Assembly: GCF_000004825.1 (NCBI RefSeq)
Contig: NW_008805097.1
Span: 186,001 to 250,000 of the forward strand
DNA: 64,000 nucleotides
Source of the DNA: Heterostelium album PN500
Taxonomy: Eukaryota; Evosea; Eumycetozoa; Acytosteliales; Acytosteliaceae
Direction of reading: 5' to 3'
In this document: in pieces, positions 33,878-45,046 of the stretch
Numbering within the stretch: position 1 is the stretch's first letter
How the letters are laid out: each line of letters begins with the position of its first letter
Position numbers and translations under genes: made by a program
The notes under the pieces: model-generated
Seen by the model: the letters and a program-made list of their open reading frames with translations, nothing else
Databases searched by the model: none
What the model was told of the DNA's origin: nothing

Positions 33878-36800
33878 TTAAATTAATTTAATAAAACAAT
33901 ACAAATTACAACAACAAAAACAATTTGAAAATCCTCTCGAAACCAATAAATTTGAATCATTAATTGGTACACCCGTTGTAGATGATTGTGTAGTTGTTGC
34001 TGTTGCTGTTGATGTTGTAGATGATTGTGTTGTTATAGATGAACCGGTTGTTGTAGTTGTAGTTGTTGGATTATTAAAATCAAAACTTTGAACTGAAATC
34101 ATTCCCAAAACTGGTAAATCTAATTTGTTCAAAAATACCGATCTTCCAGTACCACTGTGTTCGAAATAGAGAGACCAATAGAAAGCTTGAAGTCCACCAT
34201 ACACATGAGCCAGTGGAACCGTACAAGTATAGCTATTTATCGTAGTGGTCGGAACAACATAACTTCCATTGATAATCTGATTATTTGAATCAATTAACGC
34301 ACATCTCAACTTGTGACCAACCGTTGGGAAGAAATAAAACATAGTAATCGTTGCCTTGGGTAGATAGGTATTGGAAATATCACTCTTTAGCTGAGCAAAT
34401 ATTGGTAGAGAATTGGTAAATCCATTGGAAGTTACAGTAAACGATGGTAGATTCGAATTGGTACCAGTCAATGTATAGGTAATCAAATCTTTTCCAATTG
34501 CCATAATTGAATAATAATGTTTTCCAACATAAATTGGATAGTATGATAATGAAAATATTCCACTTGATTGGCTATACACCATTTCCTTTCGAATGACACC
34601 ATTATAATCTGTTACATCAACCACAACTCGATAAACATCACCAGTGATATTGGCAATTAAAATCCATGCACCACCAAGTATAACATTGGGTGATGATGAA
34701 CTAACCAATTCCGGTGGAGTAATCAATGAAACTGAGAGTAGTGACAATTCCGATGCTTGCAATAATATCATATCTTGTTCCAAGTATGGTCTATCATTTT
34801 CATGATTATCATAGAGATGTGGTATAGTTATTTGTAATACTGTTTGTGATTGTAATGGGAATTGTAGCGACAATCTATATAATCCATTATTTTCATCTCC
34901 AGATATCCTATGAGTTGAATTTACTAAATATTTTTCAACCAGTACACTATTTGATGACAATTGAATAGTCATATTTTTAAATCCAACCAAATTATCTGTT
35001 ATTCTAATTTCAAATGTAAAAGCAGTTACATTCTCATTACTATTATTAATGATTGTAAATGTATCAACTCTTGGTGGGAATGCATCTGTACAAACGATTG
35101 GATCGATATTGAAAGTTGGGAATAGTTCTTTAATTTGTGTATTGGAATAGGAATAGATTTGACCATTGAAATCTTTGATAGTCAAAGTTACAACTGGTGA
35201 TTGCAGTGATTTAAGAGATTGTTGATTGCAGACCATATCCAAACTAACATTTGATTGAACTATTTGTGATGGATTCTCCCAAGAACTATAGGAATACAAG
35301 GAAAATGGTTTTGCTGTTGACATGTAACCATTTTGAATTGTAATACCAACAAAAGTTAAATATGAAGATTGTGCTTCAATTTTGAATGATAATATTTTCT
35401 TTTGTGAATCGATCGATAGTTTACTAATAGTTGGTTGTATAAAGTTATCCATTGGATTCTGACCAATAAATCTAATGGTAGCTGGGAAAGAATTGACAAT
35501 TAAATAGGATGTTGGAATGGTATGACTGAATCCATTAATATAAGATACTATAATCGATATAGTATAGTCATTGGTATTTGTACCTGGAGGAACCAATTTA
35601 TTACATCTATAGGAAGCAGAATTACCAACATCAGTATAAACAACACATGGTGTAGCGATTTGATTTTGATAGCTATCCTTTGAGAATTTAATAAAAACTT
35701 GATCGAAAATACCAACATCCAAATTCTTTTCCAAAATAAAACTGAAAATAACAATTTGCATTGCAGTTGATGATTCCAAAATCTTTGGATTATAATCAAA
35801 TAATGAAACTGTTGGTATATATCTTTCTAAAAATAAATTAAAAATTAATAAAAAAAAAAAATATAATAAATAAATTATTTTCTACATACTTGGAATTTGA
35901 ATTTGAATACATGAAGAATACATTGTATTTGATATACTGGTCCAACCATTACTTGTTCTAAAATTAAGATTATAACTTCCAGATAAATAATTTACACCCC
36001 ATAATGATGAAATTGAATTAATTGTTTTTGGATCAATAGTTGTTTGATATTGTCCATTGTTGATGAAACCGGAAACCAATGATTTTGAATTCATAGAGAA
36101 TGGTGTAAAATCAATGAAATCTGCAATACTTGGAGTGGTTATATAGGTACTATCGGTTTGGTAGGTAGAATAGATACCATAGTATGGTTGTGGGAATGGA
36201 TCTGTTAAATCCAAACCATTGGTGAATGGATAGACATTTTTAAAGATGGGTACTGGGTAGACTCCAGATGAAGCAGTCAAGATTCCATTTTTTGAAACAA
36301 CCTGAGTGTTTGATGGTGATTTGAAATTAAAGTTGGTCGTATTCAATGAATATCCAAGACTCGGATCGAAAACAAACAATGTACTAAGCGTACCAGCAGA
36401 GAGTGTACCTTCAACTAAATTCTCTTGATTCATTGTCAATAGAGTACTTAGTTTAACTTCTGAAATTGGTACACCACCACCTATGAATGTCATATTCATT
36501 TGAATGGTAACGGGTGGTTTACCCAACCAATTGGCGACGTTGAATGACAACTGGTTGATTTGGTAGTTGGCAACATAATCATTGGTAATTTGAACTGTAC
36601 CATTGGTAGAAAGACCGATTTGACCATTCAATCCAACAAATGAATAACTAATCGATGGGAAATAACTACCGGATATTGTGTATGGATCGATGATACAATA
36701 AATATTGAACGTGGTTTTAGAAGTGTATATGATATTACATGGATTTCCTGCCATTAAAGCAGTGAATGTTAGGAATGGTTTGGTTGGTTGTTGATAGGTG

Positions 36801-37618
36801 ACTGTGTATTTAATGGTGTTTTGTTTGGTGACATTGGATCCAGTGATAGTATTTGGTGAAAAACTATAACTAATCGATGATTCATTGAATGTTCCAACCG
36901 TAGGTCCAGGTAAATTGATTACAACTTTTTGACTTAAAGAATAGGTTGCCAAGTTAGAATAGATATCGGCACAAGTCACTGAAGTCACATAAAAGGTGGT
37001 AGATGGGTAACTTGGACTGTTGGAGGCTGAATAAAATTGATCAGATGATGGCATCGATTCGGCATAAAATATGAAAGCACCATTTCCATTCATTAAGTTG
37101 ACATAACAATAGTCAACATCACTGGATGCATCTTTGGCTTTGAATTTTACATAGATAGTGTCGGTCGATGATGAAACGGTTACATTGGAAATTACAGGGG
37201 CTGTTGTATCATAAACAAAAGTGGATCCCAACGATGTCTTTGGAACGATTGTACTCGATACAAACAAATCATTTTGAAGCCGGATCATTGTGACCAAACT
37301 AGAGGCAGCAGTTTGACCAGTGTCTTTACAAGCTTTCATTACAGTGGTTGGAATGGAGATGCAAAGATTAACATAGGAATTGAGCGAGTCCGAGGTAACA
37401 GCATCTGGACCAAAATCAAATTCCGTTCCGCACATTTGGATGTAACCCTTGGAAACTCCAACAGTCGACGTAATAGCAATATTCAGCCGTGGTAGAGTTG
37501 GTGAGATTCCATAGACAATATTTGGAGTAAATTGAATATCTGAAATTAAAATAGCAGCAAAACTTAATTTAAAAACAAATAAAAATGTAATAATATATAT
37601 AGATAAATATTTCATCAT
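33878..37618 (-). CDS. Large secreted or cell-surface protein with repeated beta-sandwich-like domains
   Basis: Two exons, 37618-35890 and 35826-33878 (phase 1), give 1225 residues. The N-terminus is a clear signal peptide (MMKYLSIYIITFLFVFKLSFA). The body is a long series of Ser/Thr/Asn-rich beta-strand patterns with many N-glycosylation sequons and scattered Cys. One part (DTTAPVISNVTVSSS) resembles the Ig-like or fibronectin-like extracellular modules of dictyostelid adhesion proteins. Near the end comes a Thr/Ser stalk of about 40 residues (TTTTTTTGSSITTQSS...). It is followed by NDSNLLVSRG and a short Cys-rich hydrophobic tail (CFCCCNLYCFIKLI), which could be a GPI-anchor signal or a lipid-modified tail. 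I recognise no enzyme domain. A role in adhesion or recognition at the cell surface is plausible but inferred. The ATG at 37618 is fixed by the signal peptide. Confidence 0.7.
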
Positions 37619-38003
37619 TTTGATTGTTTGATTGTTAAAAAAATTAAAAAAAAAAAACCATCAGACATACTTTTTTGTCACAAAACAAAAATTTTTTTTA
37701 CTTAAAAATATCTGAATTTAGTATTTTTTTTTTTACTTTTTCAAATAAATTTACAACTATTTTTGGAATCGTTTTGTGTTGATGATGATTTGAAAAAGAA
37801 TCAACAAAAAACTTTTGGTGATGAAAAAAAAATTAAAAAAACTCTTGATTATTTCTATTTTATTATCCAAGTTGTTAATTCAATCAATCGATTATTGTTC
37901 AAAGAAATTTACCTTTTTTTTTCGTAAATAATAAAAAACAAAAAAAATCCCAATAACTATCTTTTAACTTATTTTTTTGCAATTTATTTTATTTAATTTA
38001 TTT
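37619..38003. other. Intergenic spacer with poly-A/poly-T tracts
   Basis: Promoter side of the surface-protein gene and 3' side of the first ankyrin-like gene. Only homopolymer-rich sequence is seen. Confidence 0.4.
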
Positions 38004-39278
38004 TTAAATATAACTCTCAATGATTGAACCCAAGTTTGTTGAAAGGTTTTTAGCAATTGGTAGTAATGTAAAGACGTCAATTGATTTGTTAAACAATAAC
38101 TGTTGATTACCCAATAGGAATTTCAATGTATCTGCTCGTAGATCATAGTTACCTTCACACAATGCACTGAGCATGATCATCTCTGTATCACGATCGTTGT
38201 TAATCACTAGATACAATCTGTTGTCCAATAGATACTGTAATATGTTGACAGAAACCTTTTTTTTACCATCATCCAAAAGTTGATTTAGAATGTTCTTGTC
38301 AATGAGATCCGGTTTATTCTTGTGAAGCCACCGTACTGAATCCAGTTGATTCTTTTCTATTGCAATCTTTATTGCGTTTCTGTTCCACTCTTCCGTTTTA
38401 TTTTCATGTACCCATTGAATGAGTTCTACTTGACCAGAACCAATTGCAGACTCCATTACCTCTTTCGTACATGAACCTACGACTCCTTTGCCGTGGAGAT
38501 ACTGAACCAATTCCAAATGACAGTGTTTTGCAGCACATGTAATATAACTGGAATTCTTACACTGGTAACCTTTTGATATTAACCATTCAACAGTTGCAAT
38601 ACTACCACTCTTGACTGCATTCATCATGATATCATCGCTTACGCCCTGCATTTCTGTCAACTCTGATTTATCGATTAGATAATCTAAAATGCCAACAAAA
38701 CCTGCTTCAAGTGCATTTCTTATTGTCAGTTGAAAGACCATTCGTTTAACAATTGGATCGAAATTCATCTTATTCTCGATCAACCAATGCATCATTTCGA
38801 TGTTTTTTCCGAATGGCGATTCAATGATTCTAGACCGATATAAATTATCACTTTTCAGTTGAGGTGCAATTGAGTCAAGGTATTGAAGAGCTTCAAAATT
38901 TCCAGAGGTCGCGGCACTTATCATAAGTTCGTCCAAGTAGAGGTACAACTTGTGTTCAGCCATAAAGTACTTTAATATCTCCGATCTGTTTTTTCGTACT
39001 GCTATTCTCAAAGCATAACCAAGTGAGTTATCCTTCTCTAAAGGTGAGTAAACAAAAGAAATATTTAACGATATATTTCTATTTGCTACAACGTTGTAAT
39101 ATTCTTTTAACAATTGAAAATAGTTGTAACCAGCCAATAGATATGGTTTACACGCCACCTCTTTCCATTTAAAACTCTTTTCTTTCAAATAATCTACATG
39201 TATTGATCTAACTTGTTGAAATATATAATTTCTCAATAACATATTATTAAAAACATTATTAAATATCTTATTATCCAT
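38004..39278 (-). CDS. Ankyrin-like repeat protein, array member 1 (most divergent)
   Basis: Intronless, 424 residues. It opens with the family header (MDNKIFNNVFNNMLLRNYIF, then QQVRSIHVDYLKEKSFKWKEV and KPYLLAGYNYFQLLKEYY). This is followed by about nine helical repeats of ankyrin-like type of 30-35 residues with patterns such as AVRKNRSEILKYFMAEH, AATSGNFEALQYLDS, AVKSGSIATVEWLISKG and AIGSGQVELIQWVHENK. Such proteins are expanded families in some dictyostelids; the shared header behaves like a protein-binding domain, and the repeats are probably variable recognition surfaces (inference). Compared with the next three genes it keeps the same architecture but much lower identity. It is the leftmost of four minus-strand tandem copies. 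Confidence 0.75.
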   Translation of the reverse strand: MDNKIFNNVFNNMLLRNYIFQQVRSIHVDYLKEKSFKWKEVACKPYLLAGYNYFQLLKEYYNVVANRNISLNISFVYSPLEKDNSLGYALRIAVRKNRSEILKYFMAEHKLYLYLDELMISAATSGNFEALQYLDSIAPQLKSDNLYRSRIIESPFGKNIEMMHWLIENKMNFDPIVKRMVFQLTIRNALEAGFVGILDYLIDKSELTEMQGVSDDIMMNAVKSGSIATVEWLISKGYQCKNSSYITCAAKHCHLELVQYLHGKGVVGSCTKEVMESAIGSGQVELIQWVHENKTEEWNRNAIKIAIEKNQLDSVRWLHKNKPDLIDKNILNQLLDDGKKKVSVNILQYLLDNRLYLVINNDRDTEMIMLSALCEGNYDLRADTLKFLLGNQQLLFNKSIDVFTLLPIAKNLSTNLGSIIESYI

Positions 39279-39598
39279 TATTAATTATGATTAATTTGAA
39301 TTTTGTATCTTAAAAAAATTCATTTTTTAAATGTGAAAAATGATCACACAAATTTCTCAACTTTCTGTGCCAATTTTCAATGAGGTTATTTCACTTTTTT
39401 TATTTTTAAAAATTAGTATGTAGTTTTTTGCAAAAAAAGTGAAAATGACAAAAATTAATATGTAAAAATGTTAAAATAAAAAAAGTGAAAAAGCCTCAAT
39501 GAAAATCTTTATAAAAATTTTAATCAAGTAATAAAAAAAAGAATTAAACACTTTTTTAAAAAATTTAGAAATAATTTAATGTGTTATCTTTATTAAAT

Positions 39599-40945
39599 CT
39601 ATATTTTTATACCATAACTAAAGTATCCATGTCGTTTGATTAGAATTCTTAATTCTTTTTTCAAATCGAATGCAGGGAATAATTGATTTTGATAATCGAT
39701 CATAAAATTAAGAATATCTTCGCGACGATCATTATGCGCACTCCTAGAAAAGATATCATCTAACTTTAGTAGATTAATATTAAACTTTTCGTATAGATTT
39801 TGATCGTAAAGATATTGTAAGATCTCATAGGACGATGGATGTGAATTGAGGATAATTTCATTGAGTATTCTGTTGTTGTATGAATCTGACCTGTTCTCTC
39901 GTAACCATTTAACTGTTTCTAAATCATGGCTGAATGAAGCGTTTATCATCGAACGAATAGTACATCCTTCAGTTCGATTCGAGTGAAACCATTTCAAAAG
40001 TGTCAGACCCATCCTTGCTGATAGATCCATTGCCGACGATTGAAATGATTCACTTTGATTGTAATGTAACCATTCAACTAATTGGAAATTATTTGATCTT
40101 ACTGCATTGTCGATTGTCCGACTTGTAAAGTGACCGATATTATTCATCTCGAAATACTGAACCAAGTTAAGATGTCCATATTTAGCTGACAACTCTATGT
40201 AGTTTATCATTGGTTTATATTTGACACCATGACCTAAAATCCATTCAATCATTTCAATGCTACCGCTCATTACGCCATTCTCTAGAATATAGGGTTGAAT
40301 CGTTTCTGGAATGGTGGTGAAATCACATTGTGACATGAGATACTCGATCATATCGATACGACCAACGATAGCTGCATTGACTAATGCTTCCGATACACAA
40401 TATATAAGTCCGTATTCTTCAATATTGTGATTCGATATCTTTTCAGTCAACCATTGTAACAATTGCATGTTTCTTCCTCGAGGCGATTGAATCATGCTAT
40501 AACAGTACGAATGAATCTTGCCAATAGATCTTAATAGTTGATCTAAATAATGAAATATCTCTGACTTTCCATTGATAACAGATTGAACTATCAATCTTTC
40601 TATGAAATCATATAATTTGTATTTATTCATGAAATACTTTATTATCTCTAATCTATCATGTTGAACTGCTATCCTTAATGTATGATAGATTGTTCTATCT
40701 GATTTCAAAGAGTAAGATTTAAATTTGTGATACCATTTTTTATTCTTCTCTTCTATTTGTTTATAATATTCTTTTAACAATTGAAAATAGTTGTAACCAG
40801 TCAATAGATATGGTTTACATTCAACTACTTTCCATTTTAAACTCTTTTCTCTTAAATAATCGACATGTATTGATCTGACCTGTTGAAATATATAAACTCT
40901 CAATACTGAATTATTAAAAACATTATTAAATATCTTTTTATTCAT
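39599..40945 (-). CDS. Ankyrin-like repeat protein, array member 2
   Basis: Intronless, 448 residues, with the header NKKIFNNVFNNSVLRVYIFQ then QVRSIHVDYLREKSLKWK. It has about ten ankyrin-like repeats (AVQHDRLEIIKYFMNKY, AAIVGRIDMIEYLMSQC, GVMSGSIEMIEWILGHG, SAKYGHLNLVQYFEMNN, ASFSHDLETVKWLRENRS). It is very similar to members 3 and 4 along its whole length, which points to recent tandem duplication. The frame is intact. The ligand or substrate is unknown. The flanking spacers contain similar poly-T leaders and a similar ATTTAAAT-rich upstream segment, so the copies probably share a promoter type. Confidence 0.78.
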   Translation of the reverse strand: MNKKIFNNVFNNSVLRVYIFQQVRSIHVDYLREKSLKWKVVECKPYLLTGYNYFQLLKEYYKQIEEKNKKWYHKFKSYSLKSDRTIYHTLRIAVQHDRLEIIKYFMNKYKLYDFIERLIVQSVINGKSEIFHYLDQLLRSIGKIHSYCYSMIQSPRGRNMQLLQWLTEKISNHNIEEYGLIYCVSEALVNAAIVGRIDMIEYLMSQCDFTTIPETIQPYILENGVMSGSIEMIEWILGHGVKYKPMINYIELSAKYGHLNLVQYFEMNNIGHFTSRTIDNAVRSNNFQLVEWLHYNQSESFQSSAMDLSARMGLTLLKWFHSNRTEGCTIRSMINASFSHDLETVKWLRENRSDSYNNRILNEIILNSHPSSYEILQYLYDQNLYEKFNINLLKLDDIFSRSAHNDRREDILNFMIDYQNQLFPAFDLKKELRILIKRHGYFSYGIKI

Positions 40946-41074
40946 TTTTAAATAAATGATATCTTAAAATAAAATTTTTATCAAAATCAAAAGTGTAAAA
41001 ATATAATGATCATGATAAAAAAAAAAAAGAATTAAACAATTTGTTAAAATATTAAACAATTTCATGTGTTATCT

Positions 41075-42439
41075 TTATAAATTTATATTTTTATAGACAT
41101 GATCAGGGATTCCAAATCTTTTGATTACTTTTCTTAATTCTTTTTTCAAATCGAATGCAGAGAATAATTGATTTTGATAATCGATCATAAAATTAGGAAT
41201 ATCTTCGCAACCAACAGCACCCACAGTACTAAAAAAGATGTCTTCTAACTTTTGTTGATTAATATTAAACTTTTCATATAGATTTTGATCGTAAAGATAT
41301 TGTAAGATCTCATAGGACGATGGGTATGAACGGATGATAATTTCATTAAGTATTGTGTTGTTGTATGAATCTGACCTGTTCTCTCGTAACCATTTAACTG
41401 TTTCTAAATCATGGCTGAATGAAGCGTTTATCATCGATCCAATGGTACATCCTTCAGTTCGATTCGAGTGGAACCATTTAACAAATGATATACCCATCCA
41501 TGCCGATTGATCCATTGCCAAAGATGTGAAACATTGACTATAATTGTAATGTAACCACTCAACCAGTTGTAAATTATTTGATACCACTGCATTGACAACC
41601 GTTTCGCTTGTAAAGTGACCGATATTATTCATCTCGAAATACTGAACCAAATTAAGATGTCCATATTTGGCTGACAACTCTATATAGTTTATATTTGATT
41701 TATAATTGACACCATGTGCTAAAATCCATTCAATCATTTCAATGCTACCACTCGCTACACCATTCTCTAGAATATAATGTCGAATATTTTCTGGAATGGT
41801 GGTGAAATCACATTTTGACATGAGATACTCGATCATGTCGATACGACCAACGATAGCTGCATTTTCTATTGCATTGGATATCATATTTTTAGGATATATC
41901 GTTGTATTATCTTCAATATTGTGTTTCGATATCTTTTCAGTTAACCATTGTAACAACTCCATGTTTTCACCTCGAGGTGAACGGGTCATGTACGACTCGT
42001 ACAAGTGAATCTTGCCAATGGAAGTTACAAGTTGATCTAAATAATGAAATATCTCTGACTTTCCATTGATAACAGATACATCCATCAATCCTTCTATGCA
42101 ATCATACAATCTAAATTGATCCATAAAATACTTTATTATCTCTAATCTATCATGTTGCACTGCTACTCTCAAAGCATGATAGATTGTTCTGTCTGATTTC
42201 AAAGAGTAAGCTATAAACTTGTGATACCATTTTTTATTATTCTCTTCTATTTGTTTATAATATTCTTTTAACAATTGAAAATAGTTGTAACCAGCCAATA
42301 GATATGGTTTACATTCTACTTCATTCCATTTCAAACTCTTTTCTCTTAAATAATCGACATGTATTGATCTGACCTGTTGAAATATATAAACTCTCAATAC
42401 TGAATTATTAAAAACATTATTAAATATCTTTTTATTCAT
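41075..42439 (-). CDS. Ankyrin-like repeat protein, array member 3
   Basis: Intronless, 454 residues. It has the same header as member 2 (identical over the first ~35 residues) and the same repeat series, for example AVQHDRLEIIKYFMDQF, AAIVGRIDMIEYLMSKC, GVASGSIEMIEWILAHG and NAVVSNNLQLVEWLHYN. The C-terminus has the family ending (FMIDYQNQLFSAFDLKKELRK then VIKRFGIPDHVYKNINL). Differences from members 2 and 4 are scattered single residues, mostly on the repeat surface positions (by eye). No break is seen. Function unknown. Confidence 0.78.
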   Translation of the reverse strand: MNKKIFNNVFNNSVLRVYIFQQVRSIHVDYLREKSLKWNEVECKPYLLAGYNYFQLLKEYYKQIEENNKKWYHKFIAYSLKSDRTIYHALRVAVQHDRLEIIKYFMDQFRLYDCIEGLMDVSVINGKSEIFHYLDQLVTSIGKIHLYESYMTRSPRGENMELLQWLTEKISKHNIEDNTTIYPKNMISNAIENAAIVGRIDMIEYLMSKCDFTTIPENIRHYILENGVASGSIEMIEWILAHGVNYKSNINYIELSAKYGHLNLVQYFEMNNIGHFTSETVVNAVVSNNLQLVEWLHYNYSQCFTSLAMDQSAWMGISFVKWFHSNRTEGCTIGSMINASFSHDLETVKWLRENRSDSYNNTILNEIIIRSYPSSYEILQYLYDQNLYEKFNINQQKLEDIFFSTVGAVGCEDIPNFMIDYQNQLFSAFDLKKELRKVIKRFGIPDHVYKNINL

Positions 42440-42652
42440 TATTAATAAAATACTGATATCTTAAAAAAAAAACTAATCATCTTTAATGATCTCTTTCCTG
42501 TTTTGCCCATTAATCATGAATATTTTTTTAATTTTTTAAAAAGGTGATTATTATTTAAAACATCTAAAAAAAGAATAAAGGTAAACATTAGTTTTCTATT
42601 ACAATTTAACAAAAAAGAATTAACAACTTGTTAAACAATTTATTGTTTATTT

Positions 42653-44020
42653 TTATAAATTTATATTTTTATATACATAATTAGGCATTCCATAAAATTT
42701 GATTACTTTTCTAAATTCTTTTTTCAAATCGAATGCAGAGAATAATTGATTTTGATAATCGATCATAAAATTAAGAATATCTTCGCAACGAATATCACCC
42801 ACTGATCTAAAAAAAATATTTTCTATGTTTCGTTGATTAACATTAAACTTTTCATATAGATTTTGATCGTAAAGATATTTTAATATCTCATAGGACGATG
42901 GATATGGATGAATGATAATTTCATTGAGTATTCTGTTGTTGTATGAATCTGATCTGTTCTCACGTAACCATTTAACTGTTTCGAAATCGTGGTTGAATGA
43001 AGCGTTTATCATCGATCCAATGGTACATCCTTCAGTTCGATTCGAGTGGAACCATTTCACAAGTGATAGACCTATCTTTGCTGATAGATCCATTGTCGAA
43101 GATGTGAATAATTCACTATGATTGTAATGTAACCACTCAACCAGTTGTAAATTATCTAATCTTACTGCATTGGCAACTGTCCGACCTGTAAAGTGACCGA
43201 TATTATTTCTCTCGAAATACTGAACCATGTTAAGATGTCCATATTTGGCTGACAACTCTATGTAGTTTATCGTTGGTTTGTAATTGACACCACGTGCTAA
43301 AATCCATTCAACCATTTCAATGCTACCACTCATTATGCAATTCTCTAGAATAAAAGGTTGAGCAAAATCTGGATTGTTGGTGAAATCACATTTTGACATG
43401 AGATACTCGATCATGTCGATACGACCAACCCGAGCTGCATTTCCTATTGCATTAGATATCATCTTCTTAGGGTATGTAATTGTATTATCTTCACTATTGT
43501 GAATCGATATCTTTTCAGTCAACCATTGTAACAATTCCATGTTTTTTCCTCGAGGTGAACGAACCATGAACCCGTACGAATGAATCTTGCCAATAGATCT
43601 TAAAAGTTGATCTAAATAATGAAATATCTCTGACTTTCCATTGAGAACAGATTCATTCATCAATCTATCAATGAAATCATACAATTTGTATCGATCCATG
43701 AAATACTTTATTATCTCTAATCTATCATGTCTGACAGCTATTCTCAAAGTGTGATTGATTGTACTGTCTGATTTCAAAGAGTAATCTTTAAACTTAAATT
43801 TATGATACCATTTTTTATTATTCTCTATTCTTTGTTTATAATATTCTTTTAACAATTGAAAATAGTTGTAACCAGCCAATAGATATGGTTTACATTCTAC
43901 TTCATTCCATTTTAAACTCTTTTCTCTTAAATAATCGACATGTATTGATCTAACTTGTTGAAATATATAAACTCTCAATACTGAATTATTAAAAACATGA
44001 TTAAAAATCTTATTATCCAT
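42653..44020 (-). CDS. Ankyrin-like repeat protein, array member 4
   Basis: Intronless, 455 residues. The header begins MDNKIFNHVFNNSVLRVYIF. The repeats include AVRHDRLEIIKYFMDRY, AARVGRIDMIEYLMSKC, CIMSGSIEMVEWILARG and SAKYGHLNMVQYFERNN. It is the upstream end of the intact array and is closest to member 3. Its 3' part is also the best match I see for the broken fragment at 44440-44580 on the other strand, so it or a sister copy was probably the source of that fragment. Confidence 0.78.
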   Translation of the reverse strand: MDNKIFNHVFNNSVLRVYIFQQVRSIHVDYLREKSLKWNEVECKPYLLAGYNYFQLLKEYYKQRIENNKKWYHKFKFKDYSLKSDSTINHTLRIAVRHDRLEIIKYFMDRYKLYDFIDRLMNESVLNGKSEIFHYLDQLLRSIGKIHSYGFMVRSPRGKNMELLQWLTEKISIHNSEDNTITYPKKMISNAIGNAARVGRIDMIEYLMSKCDFTNNPDFAQPFILENCIMSGSIEMVEWILARGVNYKPTINYIELSAKYGHLNMVQYFERNNIGHFTGRTVANAVRLDNLQLVEWLHYNHSELFTSSTMDLSAKIGLSLVKWFHSNRTEGCTIGSMINASFNHDFETVKWLRENRSDSYNNRILNEIIIHPYPSSYEILKYLYDQNLYEKFNVNQRNIENIFFRSVGDIRCEDILNFMIDYQNQLFSAFDLKKEFRKVIKFYGMPNYVYKNINL

Positions 44021-44439
44021 TATTAACTTTTGGTGGAAAGGGTAATCAAAAAAAAAAAATCAAAATCAAAAAACTAATCAATTTAATTTTTCAATAATGT
44101 TCACACAAATTTTATTTACACCTTTCAACTTCCAATTGGGGTAACATTTTTTTTCTTGCAGCGAAAAAAGATTTAAACACTTGTTGAAAAAATTAAAAAC
44201 AATTTAATGTGTTATCTTTATAAATTTATATATTTGAATAACAATTGTATATGAAAGAATGATTGAAATGCATCGATGCATTTTATAGTTGAAAATTAAT
44301 TCATTTATTTCTATCAAAAACTAATATTAAGAGAGTAATAATTAATTCAAAAAAAAAAAATTAATGAATTCCTATCAATTTCCTAAAAAAGTTAAAAAAA
44401 AGCATTTCTCTTATTATGTACAACTTTCATAGGAAGAGA
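44021..44439. other. Intergenic spacer at the edge of the ankyrin array
   Basis: AT-rich. A stretch around 44160-44230 resembles the 3' flank of the other array members (aatttaatgtgttatctttat near 44200), so the duplicated unit seems to extend beyond coding DNA. No gene. Confidence 0.45.
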
Positions 44440-44580
44440 TTTTCGATAATTGCAGAATACTCAATGAAATTATCGTCTATTCATATCCAACGTCCTATGA
44501 GATCTTACAATATCTTTACGATCAAAATCTATACGAAAGTTTGATATTGATCAACAAAAGTTAGAAGATATGTGTTACAA
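44440..44580 (+). pseudogene. Fragment of the ankyrin-like family (C-terminal part), inverted
   Basis: On the plus strand, opposite to the array, RILNEIIVYSYPTSYEILQY then LYDQNLYE matches the C-terminal repeats of the array members. A one-base deletion just after YE breaks the frame; the family sequence (DIDQQKLED) continues in the next frame up to about 44572, then stops abruptly at the L5-derived sequence. Confidence 0.75.
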
Positions 44581-44581
44581 G

Positions 44582-45046
44582 TGCGCGGGTAATGATCGAT
44601 GTCGGTTTGGCCCGTACCACTACTGGTAACAAGGTCTTTGCCGTCTTGAAGGGTGCCTGTGATGGTGGTATGTACATCCCACACAAGAAGACTCGTTTCG
44701 TTGGTTACAACGCCGAGACCAAGAAGTTGAACGCTGAGGTCTTGAAGAAGTACATCTTCGGTGGTCACGTCGCCGAACATATGAAGCTCCTCCAAACTGA
44801 AGACGAAGAGGAATACAAGAGACACTACTCCCAATTCATCAAGGCCAAAGTTGCCTCAAAAGATTTGGAAGCCATGTGCACCAAGGCTCACGTTGCCATC
44901 AGAAAGGACCCATCTGCCAAGAAGGCCGACAAGAAGAACTACAAGAATGCCAAGTTCGCCAAGAAGGACAAGCGTACCCTCACCAAAGAAGAGCCCGTAT
45001 CAACCTCATCAAGAAGTCCATCGAAAAGAAGGTCGGAAGAAACTAA
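44582..45046 (+). pseudogene. Truncated ribosomal protein L5 (uL18) gene copy
   Basis: The frame from about 44586 encodes the second half of eukaryotic RPL5: IDVGLARTTTGNKVFAVLKG, then PHKKTRFVGYNAETKK, YIFGGHVAEHMKLLQTEDEE, KAHVAIRKDPSAKK and the Lys-rich end. The first ~125 residues are absent; upstream the sequence changes directly to an ankyrin-family fragment. Near 44993 a frame change separates the body from the expected end, RINLIKKSIEKKVGRN, whose natural stop is at 45044-45046. The codon use is GC-rich and C-ending, as in highly expressed dictyostelid genes, and unlike its neighbours. RPL5 binds 5S rRNA in the large subunit; this copy cannot make the full protein. It looks like a recent partial duplication of the real gene elsewhere. 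Confidence 0.85.
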
